A stretch of DNA of 64,000 nt from JANXXV01 sp040002435 (GTDB lineage: Bacteria > Acidobacteriota > Terriglobia > Bryobacterales > Bryobacteraceae): contig JBDUEM010000003.1 of NCBI GenBank assembly GCA_040002435.1, positions 20,172 to 84,171 on the forward strand. The letters run 5' to 3'. A model generated the notes under the pieces. It made no database searches. It had not been told where the DNA came from and saw nothing but the letters and a program-made list of their open reading frames with translations. Positions 37,524 through 46,349 of this stretch are shown piece by piece. A program made the translations under genes and the position numbers. How positions within the stretch are numbered: the first letter of the stretch is position 1; each line of letters opens with the position of its first letter.

Positions 37524-39566
37524 TCATGGCGTTGGTATTATTGCCACAGTTTGGCTAGAATAGCCACTCTCCGTCGTGGAACTGACCGTAGTGGCGACGT
37601 AGTAGTAGACCAACCCCGCTCCAACGCTGTTATCAACGTAGGATGTTGAGGCCACCGGGGACGTGGTCAATCTGGTGTAAGGCCCGCCCGAAGTCGTTCC
37701 CCGATAGACGTGGTATCCGCTAATACTGGGCGAGGTGCTGGAAATCCAGCTCAAGGTAACGCTGTGCGCGGGGGGGATCACAACGGGCGGTACAACGGGG
37801 GGCGGTGCGGCGGTCGCAGTAAAATTCAGGCCGCTTAGCGAAGCTCCGCTGATCGTTATCGATGACACGGAGGGGCTGAATGTGTATCCCGACTGGCTCG
37901 GGGCAACCGCATACGTTCCGTTCGAGAGGCCATTGAAGGAGTAGTTTCCGGAGCTATCCGTCGTTGTTACCGCCGAAGCCGTGCCTGACAGGGTCAACGT
38001 AGCCGGCGATCCTGTCACTTTGCCCAGGACACTATACGTGTTAACGCTCGTCCCCATGGTCCCCATCACCCTCACTTCCGCCATAGTGAGATAGCCCCAA
38101 CCTGGGACCTGCACGCGCACATAACGGCCCTGCGCACCACCCGCCTGAATGACGGTGGATGGGTTCGGCTGGATCATCTGATGATTGTTCCAGGTGCCGG
38201 GTCTGATGCTCAGCGTTTCGGGTGTATCGCTGGCAAGAAAGGGAGTATTTGACACGAAAACCCAATAGTCACTCAACCTGTCTCCGCAGCAATCGGTTCG
38301 ATTCCAAACCTCGATGGAACTGACGGTCGCTGTCGCGCCCAGGTCAACCTGCCACCACGGCTTCCACTCGTAAACCGTATGCATGATGGAACCGTTGTTG
38401 TAGTTGCCGTCGGTGTTGCCATCCACTGCATTGCCAGCCACGGTGGTACTTCCGAAGGTGCTACTTTGCAGGGCGGGCTTGCTGAGGGCGACATTGCCGG
38501 AAGAGGGAGTTGTCGTAGTGGTTCCCACGGTTCCCACAACTTTGACTTCCGCCATATGGAGGTAGCCCCAATTTGAAAGCTGGACCCGTACGTAACGGCC
38601 TTGGGCGCCACCGGCCTGGATGATGGCGGAGGGGTTAGGCTGAGACATTTGGTGGTTGTTCCAGGTTCCGGGTCTGATGTTGAGTGTCTCCGGCGTATCG
38701 CTGGCAAGAAAAGGCGTGTTGGATACGAAAACCCAATAGTCATTCAACCTGTCTCCGCAGCAATCGGTTCGATTCCAAACCTCGATGGAACTGACGGTCG
38801 CCGTCGCGCCCAGGTCAACCTGCCACCAGGGCTTCCAGTCGTAGAGCGTATGCGTAATGGAACCGTTGTTGTAGTTGCCGTCGGTGTTGCCATCCACTGC
38901 ATTGCCGGCCACGGTGTTGCTCCCAAAGGTGCTGCTTTGCAGGGCGGGCTTGCTAAGGGCGACATTGCCTGACGAAGGGGCGGTGGTAGTTGTTCCCCCA
39001 GTCCCCATGACTTTGACTTCGGCCATGTGGAGGTAGCCCCAATTTGGAATCTGGACACGTACGTAACGGCCCTGGGCGCCACCCGCCTGGATGATGGTAG
39101 AGGGTTTCGGCTGAATTGTCTGATGATTGTTCCAAGTGCCGGCTCTGACGCTGAGCGTATCCGGTGTATCGCTGGCAAGAAAGGGAGTATTAGATACGAA
39201 AACCCAATAGTCACTCAACCTGTCCCCGCAGCAATCGGTTCGATTCCAAACCTCGATGGAGCTGATGGTCGATGTAGTGCCGAGGTCAACCTGCCACCAA
39301 GGCTTCCAGTCATACAGCGTATGCATAATGGACCCGTTGATGTAGTTCCCATCGGTATTACCGTCCACCGCGTTGCTTGCCACGGTATTACTTCCAAAAG
39401 TACTACTTTGGGATGCCGCTTTACCAAGGGCTACGTTTGTAGTTTGAGCGCTCAGGAAATTGATGCCAGCAGTGAATAGCACAAGCAATGCAGCCCGGCC
39501 CGAGAAACTGTAAGCCACAGATAATAAACCGGGTACCTGCTTTGTGATCTTCAAGAGTAACTTCAT
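37524..39566 (-). CDS. Secreted lectin-like protein with three tandem F5/8 type C (fucolectin-like) domains, CarboxypepD_reg and Fn3 domains
   Basis: The protein has 680 residues. An N-terminal hydrophobic segment (about 22-40) is a long signal sequence. Three almost identical discoidin/fucolectin-like domains occupy residues 44-188, 201-346 and 358-503, starting NVALGKA/NVALSKPA, with the shared core WQVDLG, IEVWNRTDCCGDRL and YWVFVSNTPFLASDTP. The period is exactly 157 residues. A carboxypeptidase-regulatory-like domain (about 510-585), a Pro-rich linker and a fibronectin type III domain (about 600-678) follow. Domains of this kind bind sugars such as fucose or galactose, so carbohydrate binding outside the cell is likely. 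The vicinal Cys pair in each domain probably forms a disulfide. Confidence 0.92.
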   Translation of the reverse strand: MKLLLKITKQVPGLLSVAYSFSGRAALLVLFTAGINFLSAQTTNVALGKAASQSSTFGSNTVASNAVDGNTDGNYINGSIMHTLYDWKPWWQVDLGTTSTISSIEVWNRTDCCGDRLSDYWVFVSNTPFLASDTPDTLSVRAGTWNNHQTIQPKPSTIIQAGGAQGRYVRVQIPNWGYLHMAEVKVMGTGGTTTTAPSSGNVALSKPALQSSTFGSNTVAGNAVDGNTDGNYNNGSITHTLYDWKPWWQVDLGATATVSSIEVWNRTDCCGDRLNDYWVFVSNTPFLASDTPETLNIRPGTWNNHQMSQPNPSAIIQAGGAQGRYVRVQLSNWGYLHMAEVKVVGTVGTTTTTPSSGNVALSKPALQSSTFGSTTVAGNAVDGNTDGNYNNGSIMHTVYEWKPWWQVDLGATATVSSIEVWNRTDCCGDRLSDYWVFVSNTPFLASDTPETLSIRPGTWNNHQMIQPNPSTVIQAGGAQGRYVRVQVPGWGYLTMAEVRVMGTMGTSVNTYSVLGKVTGSPATLTLSGTASAVTTTDSSGNYSFNGLSNGTYAVAPSQSGYTFSPSVSSITISGASLSGLNFTATAAPPPVVPPVVIPPAHSVTLSWISSTSPSISGYHVYRGTTSGGPYTRLTTSPVASTSYVDNSVGAGLVYYYVATTVSSTTESGYSSQTVAIIPTP
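38058..39437 (-). repeat. 471-bp tandem coding repeat, three copies
   Basis: The three lectin domains are direct DNA repeats with a period of 471 bp (157 codons), at about 39437-39003, 38966-38529 and 38495-38058. Long stretches, such as the segment encoding WNRTDCCGDRL, are nearly identical at nucleotide level, including synonymous positions. This points to recent duplication or ongoing homogenisation. Confidence 0.9.
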
Positions 39567-40048
39567 ACCGCCTCTGCCTCCTGTCAGTACAAACTCCAGC
39601 AGTTCGTACCAAGTACATATCGACTAGTACTACGGAAATCACATAGTACCACCGCGTCAACGAAAAAGTTAGCCCTCGTAGCCTTATTTCGCTGCTTTAA
39701 CTCGCTTAGGCGTTGCGGAGAGAATTTCAGAGGCCTTCTAAGGTTTTCTATCTTTCTGATTTCAATAATCTTGGTGGTTTTGACTGGCTTTACTAAGGTT
39801 CTTTCCGGTTTTGCAAGGTACTTATTTTTTCGCCTCGCGGGAGCCAGCGGCACTTCAAATCCCTAACTCGAGCTGTAATCCGCAGAATAGTACTAGAACG
39901 TACGTCTTAGTGTGAAATATAATATTTCAAAAATCACCTTAAGCATGTGGTGCCGCATCACCATTTGCCGCAAGGGGATTACATCTTTTAGATTCAGATC
40001 AATACACCCGCCTTACCCCGCAACAGTGGAGGTAGGCACGTCGCTCAT
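39567..40048 (-). promoter_or_regulatory. Intergenic region upstream of the lectin gene with repeated TAGTACTA octamer
   Basis: No gene was found in these 480 bp. The palindrome TAGTACTA occurs twice (39625-39632 and 39888-39895), and the minus strand carries TGGTACTA at 39644-39651. These resemble the core of the FadR-type operator at 49703-49713 (TGGTACTACCA), so co-regulation of the lectin by that regulator is conceivable. The 3' end of the CoA-transferase transcript must also lie here, but I see no strong terminator hairpin. Confidence 0.4.
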
Positions 40049-41257
40049 TTAGCCTTTGGCGGCGCCTTCCTCGAGCATTTTCTGGATGGCAGAATCGTCG
40101 TAGCCAAGCGAGCGTAGAATCTCCACGGTGTGCTGGCCGATTCCCGGGGCAAAGCGCGGGGGCGTCTTTGTTTCGCAGCGCAGATTGATGGGATTGTTGA
40201 CGGTACGAATCGGACCACCGGGCGCGTCGGCGATTTCTGCGAATACTCCGATCTGCTCCGCCTGCAAATCTCTGGAGACCTGCTCGCTGTCCGGAACGAT
40301 TCCGAAGATGACATCCAGTTCATGGAAGCGTTTGGTGAGCTCAGTGAAATCCACCGCGCCGACTGCAGCGTCCATCAGAGCGATCAACTCGACGGAGTTC
40401 ATCGTCCTTGCTTCGTTGCAGTTAAACCGGGGATCGCTTTGGAAACTTAGCAACCCCAGAGCCTGACAGAGCCGGGGCCAATCCTTCTCCACATCGAGGC
40501 AGCATAGAATGATGCGGTGTCCATCCCTGGTCACGTAGTGATTCACCAGCGGGTTCACGGTTGTCTTGCGGCTCCACCGCTCGGCGAACGTGGCGCCCGC
40601 CAACGCCGCCTGTACGTTACAACTGTTGGACCAGATGCCGTTGGCGATCAGCGAAGTGCTGACCTTGGTTCCCAGGCCGGTTTTCTCGCGCTTGTACATC
40701 GCCAGCAGAATGCCGGCGAAAAGCGCCATGGACGTGGGATGGTCGCCAAATCCTGGAGGCGACTGGCAGGGATCCGCGCCGGCGTTGTGCATAGTCGCCA
40801 TCAGACCGGATCGCGCCCAATAGGCAGTCATGTCGTAGCCAGGTTTGTCCACATCCGGGCCGGTTTCCCCATAACCGCTCAACTGGCCATAGATGAGCCG
40901 CGGGTTCAGGGCATTGAGGATCTCGTATTCGAGGCGGAACTTCGCTATCGTCGGTGGCTGGTAATTGGTGATAAAGATATCCGCGGATTCTACAAGTTTC
41001 AGCAGCGCTTCGCGTGCTTCGTCGTAGTTCAGGTCCAGCGCGATACTGCGTTTATTGCGGCCTTCCAGTATCCAGCAGTAAGCATGCTCGGAGGCAGGCA
41101 TCGGCGGGGACAGGGAAAGATAACGATACGGATCGCCGAGGGGCGGCCGCTCTATTTTGATGACGTCGGCCCCGAAGTCTGAGAGCGCAGTGGCCGCTGC
41201 CGGCGCGGCAATATACGTGCTGCAATCAATTACTCGAATCCCTGAAAGAATACCCAG
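40049..41257 (-). CDS. CaiB/BaiF family (type III) CoA-transferase
   Basis: The protein has about 402 residues. The N-terminus GILSGIRVIDCSTYIAAPAA, followed by LSDFGADVIKIERPPLGDP, and Asp in KPGYDMTAYWARSG, which fits the catalytic aspartate of the family, identify a type III CoA-transferase that moves CoA between carboxylic acids. The first ATG in frame (41344) lies 87 nt upstream, inside the divergent kinase-like gene, and would add 29 unrelated residues. CTG at 41257 has GGAGG 5 nt before it and starts the protein exactly where the family begins. I therefore propose a CTG start. It is divergent from the phosphotransferase gene, a pairing often linked to acyl-CoA metabolism. Confidence 0.88.
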   Translation of the reverse strand: MGILSGIRVIDCSTYIAAPAAATALSDFGADVIKIERPPLGDPYRYLSLSPPMPASEHAYCWILEGRNKRSIALDLNYDEAREALLKLVESADIFITNYQPPTIAKFRLEYEILNALNPRLIYGQLSGYGETGPDVDKPGYDMTAYWARSGLMATMHNAGADPCQSPPGFGDHPTSMALFAGILLAMYKREKTGLGTKVSTSLIANGIWSNSCNVQAALAGATFAERWSRKTTVNPLVNHYVTRDGHRIILCCLDVEKDWPRLCQALGLLSFQSDPRFNCNEARTMNSVELIALMDAAVGAVDFTELTKRFHELDVIFGIVPDSEQVSRDLQAEQIGVFAEIADAPGGPIRTVNNPINLRCETKTPPRFAPGIGQHTVEILRSLGYDDSAIQKMLEEGAAKG

Positions 41258-41289
41258 ATAGACCTCCGTTCCGGTGTCATCATATACGA

Positions 41290-42309
41290 ATGCCGTTTCA
41301 TTCCGACACAGCCCCAGTCCGGCCGGGTGAGGAACTGGATGCACAGGCTCTCAGCCGATATTTGAATCGGGGTGAAGTGGCCGTGCAGCAATTTCCAGGC
41401 GGGCATTCCAATCTGACCTATCTGATCCGTGCGGGCGGGGAAGAGTATGTCCTGCGGCGTGCGCCCATGGGTCCGGTGCCGCCGAAGGCACATGACATGG
41501 CGCGGGAGTACCGCATGCTGGAGAGCATTCATCCGCATTTTCCGGCTGCACCCAAAGTACATTTGTTGTGCGAGGACCCTTCGATCATCGGTTCGGCGTT
41601 TTTCCTCATGGAGCGGCGCAGGGGAATCATTCTGCGCGAGACCGATTCGCGTCCCTGCGATGCTGCCTTTACCGGCCGGGTGAGCGCAGCGTTCATTGAC
41701 GGAATGATTGCCCTCCATGCGATAGATATTGGCCAGCCCGGTCTCAATACGCTCGGCAAGCCCGACGGGTTCCTTGACCGGCAAGTGCGAGGCTGGTCCG
41801 ATCGCTGGCGCCGGGCCGAGACCGAAACCATTGCCGAGATGGACCGCGTGATCGCGTGGCTGGCGGCGGCTCTGCCAGTCTCCGGGCCAGCCACGATTGT
41901 GCACAACGATTACAAGCTCGACAACATCATGCTGAACGCGGAGGACCCGGGGAAGATTGAAGCGGTGCTGGATTGGGAGATGACCACCGTTGGCGATCCG
42001 CTGGCCGACCTCGGCCTGACTCTTTGCTACTGGATGCTGGGCAGTTCATCTGGGCGCAACGATTCACCGGGCTGGTATTCGCGTGAGCAACTCCTGGAAC
42101 GCTATTCGGCAAAGACCGGCCGCGACTTGTCAGGCATCGGCTACTACGAAGTGCTCGGCGTGTTTAAGCTCGCCGTGATCCTGCAGCAGATCTACTATCG
42201 TTACGTAAAAGGCCAAACGCACGATGAACGTTTTCGCGCGTTTGATGCGCGCGTGAAGGGACTCATTCGAACAGCGTCAGCGCTACTCGATAATCTCGAA
42301 CCGCTTTAG
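41290..42309 (+). CDS. Aminoglycoside-phosphotransferase-like (ACAD10/11-type) kinase family protein
   Basis: The protein has 339 residues. The protein-kinase-like APH fold is seen in FPGGHSNLTYLIRAGGEEYVLRR (only FPGGHSNLTYL quoted as motif), the catalytic loop IVHNDYKLDNIML and the metal-binding AVLDWEMTTVGDPLADLG. These match the phosphotransferases related to the N-terminal part of ACAD10/ACAD11, which are thought to phosphorylate hydroxyacyl-CoA compounds rather than antibiotics. It is divergent from the CoA-transferase. Its last 27 bp overlap the end of the dehydratase gene on the other strand. Confidence 0.9.
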   Translation: MPFHSDTAPVRPGEELDAQALSRYLNRGEVAVQQFPGGHSNLTYLIRAGGEEYVLRRAPMGPVPPKAHDMAREYRMLESIHPHFPAAPKVHLLCEDPSIIGSAFFLMERRRGIILRETDSRPCDAAFTGRVSAAFIDGMIALHAIDIGQPGLNTLGKPDGFLDRQVRGWSDRWRRAETETIAEMDRVIAWLAAALPVSGPATIVHNDYKLDNIMLNAEDPGKIEAVLDWEMTTVGDPLADLGLTLCYWMLGSSSGRNDSPGWYSREQLLERYSAKTGRDLSGIGYYEVLGVFKLAVILQQIYYRYVKGQTHDERFRAFDARVKGLIRTASALLDNLEPL

Positions 42310-43455
42310 CGATTCCTCGTCGATGGTCAGTCCGAGTCCCGGCACGTTTTCATCCAGATCGATATACCCATCCACAGGGGTTGGCTCGCCCTTGAACACA
42401 TACCAGAACAGTTCATTGCCGACCTCCACATCGACCACCGGGAAGAACTCCGCAATCGGAGAATTGAAACTCGCCATCACGACGTGGAAGTTGTGCATCT
42501 GTCCCGCGTGTGGAACCACCGGCACGGAATACGCCTCTGCCAGGGCCGCAATCTTTCGCGCCTGCGTGATGCCGCCAACGCGATTCGTGTCGAACTGGAT
42601 ATAGTCCAGGGCCTTGGCTTCGAGCAACTCGCGAAATCCGTACAAGGTGAACTCATGCTCACCGCCCGCGATCGGAACACGTCCCATCGCCTTCAGCGCC
42701 GCATAGCCATGAATGTCGTCCGGAATCACGGCTTCCTCCAGCCACCGCAGCCGGAACGGCTCGAGCAGCGGCACCATGCGCCGCGCGTAGTCCAGTGTCC
42801 AGCCCATATATGCGTCGCTCATCAGGTCCACTTCGTAACCGATCACGCCGCGCACCGTACGGACCAGTTCCAGGTTACGCTCCATCCCTGCTGCTCCGTC
42901 GATGGAGCCCCACCCAAACCGCAGCTTCATTGCCTTATAGCCCTGCGCGACATAGGCGGACGCCTCCGCAGCCAGTTGTTCCAATGGCTGGCTGTAGAGT
43001 TTGCTGGCATAGACGGGAATGCGCCTTTTGGTTCTGCCGCCGAGCAAGCGGTACACCGGCTGGCCTGCGGCCTTGCCCAGCAAATCCCAGATGGCGATAT
43101 CTACGGCGCTGATGGCGACCATGCCGACGCCCTTGCGTCCGAACGCCATTGTCTGGCGGTACATCTGCTGCCAGAGATATTCGGTTTCCCAGGGATCCTT
43201 ACCCATCAAGACAGGCTTCAGGTAGAGATCGATCGCCTGCTTGGTGAGCCTGGGCGCGAGCGCCGCGTTCCCAATGCCGACATGACCGGTGTCCGTGAAA
43301 ATCTCCACGATGAGCCAGCCGTGAAAACGGAAGCCGGACATGGAGTCGCTCGGCAGGTCCAGAATGTCCATTGGATTGGTGCAGAAATGCGGCTGAGGCG
43401 GAACGGTCTTGCCTCGCCATTCGACAACGCGAGTGCGAATCTCAGTAATTTTCAT
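42283..43455 (-). CDS. Mandelate racemase/enolase-superfamily sugar-acid dehydratase, rhamnonate dehydratase-like
   Basis: The protein has 390 residues from ATG 43455, which overlaps the stop of the upstream permease gene (ATGA) and has GAAAGGA as ribosome site. The enolase-superfamily barrel shows Lys177 in KAMKLRFGWG, metal ligands Asp214, Glu240 (RWLEEAV) and Glu266 (GGEHEF), and His316 in VVPHAGQMHNFH. The GEH and VVPH features resemble L-rhamnonate dehydratase. The reaction is probably dehydration of an aldonic acid to a 2-keto-3-deoxy acid; the exact substrate cannot be read from sequence. It ends the operon beginning at the TonB receptor. Confidence 0.9.
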   Translation of the reverse strand: MKITEIRTRVVEWRGKTVPPQPHFCTNPMDILDLPSDSMSGFRFHGWLIVEIFTDTGHVGIGNAALAPRLTKQAIDLYLKPVLMGKDPWETEYLWQQMYRQTMAFGRKGVGMVAISAVDIAIWDLLGKAAGQPVYRLLGGRTKRRIPVYASKLYSQPLEQLAAEASAYVAQGYKAMKLRFGWGSIDGAAGMERNLELVRTVRGVIGYEVDLMSDAYMGWTLDYARRMVPLLEPFRLRWLEEAVIPDDIHGYAALKAMGRVPIAGGEHEFTLYGFRELLEAKALDYIQFDTNRVGGITQARKIAALAEAYSVPVVPHAGQMHNFHVVMASFNSPIAEFFPVVDVEVGNELFWYVFKGEPTPVDGYIDLDENVPGLGLTIDEESLKRFEIIE

Positions 43456-44588
43456 AATTTCCTTTCGAAGACCAGCGGCTCCACTCTGCGGATGGCCAGC
43501 AGAATGACGCAGAACGCAATGACATGAAATGTACTCACCATTCCCAGGACGACGCCGTATCCCGATCCGTGATCGAGAAGATACCCTACAGCGAGGTTGA
43601 ACACAACACCGCCCATGGAACCACCGAAGCCCACCAGTCCGGCGACGGAACCGACCGCGCTCCGCGGGAAGAGATCGGCGGGCAGAATCATTACAAGCGT
43701 TGACCACGACTGCTGTCCGAAGAAAGCCACACTGAACAACGCAATGGCCATCTCCACTGGCGAACTGGTGACGAACGCAACCAACGGCATCAGTGCCGCA
43801 CTGAGGCCGAGCGTGATCTTGCGCGAGGCGTTAAGCGAGCTGCCGCGCTGCAAGAGCCAGCTGGAAAACCATCCGCCCGTCAGGCTGCCGACGCCCGCGG
43901 CCGCATACGGAATCCAGGCGTAATAGCCGACGCTCTTTGTGTCGAAGCCGCGGACGTCATAGAGATATTTCGGCAGCCAGAACAGATAAAAATACCAGGC
44001 AGCATCGCTCAGGAACTTCGCCAGGACGAGTCCCCAGGTTTCTTTGAACGTCAGCAGCCGCAGCCAGCCGATCGGTTCCTCTTTAGCTTCCTGCAGTGTG
44101 GTTGGCGGAAGCGGCTGATACTCCCGCAGCCACCAGAAAATCCAGGCAAGGCCCACCGCGCCAGTGGCGAAGAACACCCACCGCCAGGACCCTGCGCCGA
44201 TGATGGCTGCGATGGCCGGCGGCGCGAAGACGGCGCCGACGGCAGTGCCCGCGTTGATGATGCCCATGGCGGTGGAGCGCTGGCTAGCCGAGAATCTCTC
44301 TGCCACTGCCTTGGTCGCAGCGGGGAATCCGCCGCCCTCACCGAAGCCCAGCAAGAAACGGCTCATCGCCAGGGTGCGGAACCCGACGGCGAATCCGTGG
44401 CTGGCACAGGCGAGCGACCAGGTCACCATGATCCACACGAAGCCGCGCCTGGTGCCAAGAACGTCAATCAACTTTCCGCCGCCCGCGTACATCAAGGCAT
44501 AGGCAACAAGGAAGGCGGCCTGCAGTTGGGAGAACTGCGTATTGGAAATCGGAATCTCGCGCTGAATCGCTGCAATCGCCACCGGCAA
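43452..44588 (-). CDS. MFS permease, anion:cation symporter (hexuronate/galactonate-like) family
   Basis: Counting from the first canonical start codon (TTG 44588), the protein has 378 residues with 11-12 membrane helices and conserved LIDVLGTRRGF and RFLLGFGEGGGFPAATK, typical of ACS-family sugar-acid carriers such as ExuT, GudP and DgoT. The TTG falls in the middle of helix 1: the family motif YLDRQTLPVA is split, and codons upstream to 44663 encode the missing part (QRWRIALLISAAIAISYLDR). No ATG, GTG or TTG exists there. GGGAG at 44674-44670 is followed after 6 nt by ATC at 44663, a possible rare start. It overlaps the dehydratase by ATGA. Confidence 0.88.
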   Translation of the reverse strand: MPVAIAAIQREIPISNTQFSQLQAAFLVAYALMYAGGGKLIDVLGTRRGFVWIMVTWSLACASHGFAVGFRTLAMSRFLLGFGEGGGFPAATKAVAERFSASQRSTAMGIINAGTAVGAVFAPPAIAAIIGAGSWRWVFFATGAVGLAWIFWWLREYQPLPPTTLQEAKEEPIGWLRLLTFKETWGLVLAKFLSDAAWYFYLFWLPKYLYDVRGFDTKSVGYYAWIPYAAAGVGSLTGGWFSSWLLQRGSSLNASRKITLGLSAALMPLVAFVTSSPVEMAIALFSVAFFGQQSWSTLVMILPADLFPRSAVGSVAGLVGFGGSMGGVVFNLAVGYLLDHGSGYGVVLGMVSTFHVIAFCVILLAIRRVEPLVFERKL

Positions 44589-44673
44589 TGTCTGCCGGTC
44601 GAGATAGCTGATCGCGATTGCCGCACTAATCAGGAGCGCGATTCGCCAGCGTTGGGATTCGATGACTCGCTCC

Positions 44674-46347
44674 CTACCAAGTGATTCGAATCAGGGAAAC
44701 GCCGTGGCGCGGCAGATCGAATGTGATTCGCGTGCCGCCATTTTCCGCGGAGATCCAGCGCGGTGAGTCGAGCAACTGCAATTGGCCGGCCTGCTCCAAC
44801 TGGGCATACTGTTCCTTGCTGGGCTGCACCGGCGATCCCATCTTCTTCCAGACTTCGTAAGCGTTACTGTTTTCGTTGTCCACGCGATAGTGCTGCACCA
44901 GCAGCCTGGCTTTCGGCAGACCCGTAATGTTCAGGTCAACGGGAGCGGCCGGTCCCGGCTTACCGGAATCGTGATAGTTCGAAATCATGACTGCGACCGA
45001 GCGAGTGTCCGAACTGGCCAGGGCGTTGATATCTGGCCGGTCCTTCACGCCCGCGCCCGTGATGGCATCGAGGCCCGAGGCTCCAGTGCTGTCCACGGCG
45101 ATGCGATCGCCTGTCATCATCCCAAGCATGCGGAATACGTTCAGGACCGGTTTATCGATGCCGTTCGTCGCCAGGTCGCGGAAGCCGTCAAAGTAAGGCT
45201 GATCTTCAAACTCAAACGCCCAGGTGACGGCACCCACCAGGTTCACGCCGTATTTCTTTGCCAGATCGAGATGTCGCGGCATCACCGCCGCGGTGTAGCT
45301 GGAATACATGACACCATTTCGATAGGCATTCTGCGGATAGACACGCGACGAACACGCCGCGCAGCCTTCGGGATCCGATTCGCCGATCATGATCGGTTTG
45401 CCCTTCAACTCCGGGAACGATGCGATAATCTCGAAGCCTTTGGCCAAGGACTGGAGTTGTCTCTCGATCCCCATCACAACGCCGTCGCCTACGAATTTGG
45501 GGCTGCCTTTGGCGTGGAAGAGAATATGGTCCAGGGGAGAGCCGGTCTTCCCGGTGGCGTAGTTCTTACCGTGAACCACATGATCCAGAAAGCTGCGCAG
45601 GAATGCGGCGGCCTTTTCACTCACGGGGCCCGTGGTGTCGGGTCCGCCAACCCGAGCCGTGGGCAGCGCGCGTTTCACGGCATCGGCCGTGTAGTCGTAC
45701 AACTTCTGGAATTCTTCGGGCGTGCTCTGCCAATATCCGCCATCCGGTTCGTTCCAGACTTCCCACTTCCACGTTTCCACTTCGGCTTTGCCGTACTTCT
45801 CCACACAGTGCTTGGTCCACTGGTAGACCAGCTCCGACCATTTGGCGTAGTCTTTCGGCGGATGAGCCCAGCCGGTGAATACGTCGCTGTATTTGTCGCC
45901 TGGCTTCCAGTGATGCGTGTAGGGCTCCGGTTTCGTTGACAGTGCCTCGGGCATGAATCCCACCTGGACCAGAGGCTTCATCTTCCGCTCTACATAGGTG
46001 TCAAAGATGCGGTCCACGATGGTCCAGTCGTAGACCGGTTTCCCGGACGCATCTTCGGTATATGCGTTTGTCGAGCCCCACTTTAAGGCGGCTTTACCGT
46101 CGCCGGTCACCAGCAGGCTATGCGCGCGGACATACACCGGGACCGGACTCAGCGCCGCTAATTCGGACAGCAGCTTCTTGCCATCCTTCATGTAGGTGTA
46201 GTTCGGCTCGTCGTAGCCGAAGTAGCTCCAGATCGGCGTCAGCGGTCCGAGTTTCTTTGCGGCGTCGACTTGAATGGACACCGATTGAGCATGAACAGAG
46301 GCTGCGCAACAGAGCGCAAGGGCCGTCAGGTTTCTTTGAATAGTCAT
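44674..46347 (-). CDS. Secreted glycoside hydrolase, GH39-like
   Basis: The protein has 557 residues with signal peptide (LTALALCCAASVHAQ). A TIM-barrel clan GH-A enzyme is indicated by WKWEVWNEPDGG, where Glu200 is the acid/base, and MIGESDPEG, where Glu323 is the nucleophile, with an intervening FHAKG strand. The overall pattern, including a C-terminal beta domain (about 420-557) with VAVMISNYHDSG, matches GH39 beta-xylosidase/iduronidase-like enzymes. The sugar specificity is unknown. Its start lies 2 nt after the TonB receptor stop, so it is translated from the same operon and probably trims oligosaccharides in the periplasm after uptake. Confidence 0.87.
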   Translation of the reverse strand: MTIQRNLTALALCCAASVHAQSVSIQVDAAKKLGPLTPIWSYFGYDEPNYTYMKDGKKLLSELAALSPVPVYVRAHSLLVTGDGKAALKWGSTNAYTEDASGKPVYDWTIVDRIFDTYVERKMKPLVQVGFMPEALSTKPEPYTHHWKPGDKYSDVFTGWAHPPKDYAKWSELVYQWTKHCVEKYGKAEVETWKWEVWNEPDGGYWQSTPEEFQKLYDYTADAVKRALPTARVGGPDTTGPVSEKAAAFLRSFLDHVVHGKNYATGKTGSPLDHILFHAKGSPKFVGDGVVMGIERQLQSLAKGFEIIASFPELKGKPIMIGESDPEGCAACSSRVYPQNAYRNGVMYSSYTAAVMPRHLDLAKKYGVNLVGAVTWAFEFEDQPYFDGFRDLATNGIDKPVLNVFRMLGMMTGDRIAVDSTGASGLDAITGAGVKDRPDINALASSDTRSVAVMISNYHDSGKPGPAAPVDLNITGLPKARLLVQHYRVDNENSNAYEVWKKMGSPVQPSKEQYAQLEQAGQLQLLDSPRWISAENGGTRITFDLPRHGVSLIRITW

Positions 46348-46349
46348 GA

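Noticed and set aside
38058..39437. Possible CRISPR-like or mobile repeat array
   Set aside because: The repeats are 471 bp, contiguous, in frame and encode lectin domains; there are no spacers.
39584..39853. Minus-strand 89-codon basic open frame upstream of the lectin
   Set aside because: No ribosome site, no family and unusual Lys/Arg content in an AT-rich control region; it also overlaps the lectin promoter area.
42484..43527. Plus-strand open frame of 347 codons
   Set aside because: It lies opposite the dehydratase gene, which has all enolase-superfamily residues. The composition (His, Arg and Gln rich) is that of an antisense shadow.
44782..45939. Plus-strand open frame of 385 codons
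   Set aside because: Antisense to the GH39-like gene with its two catalytic Glu motifs.
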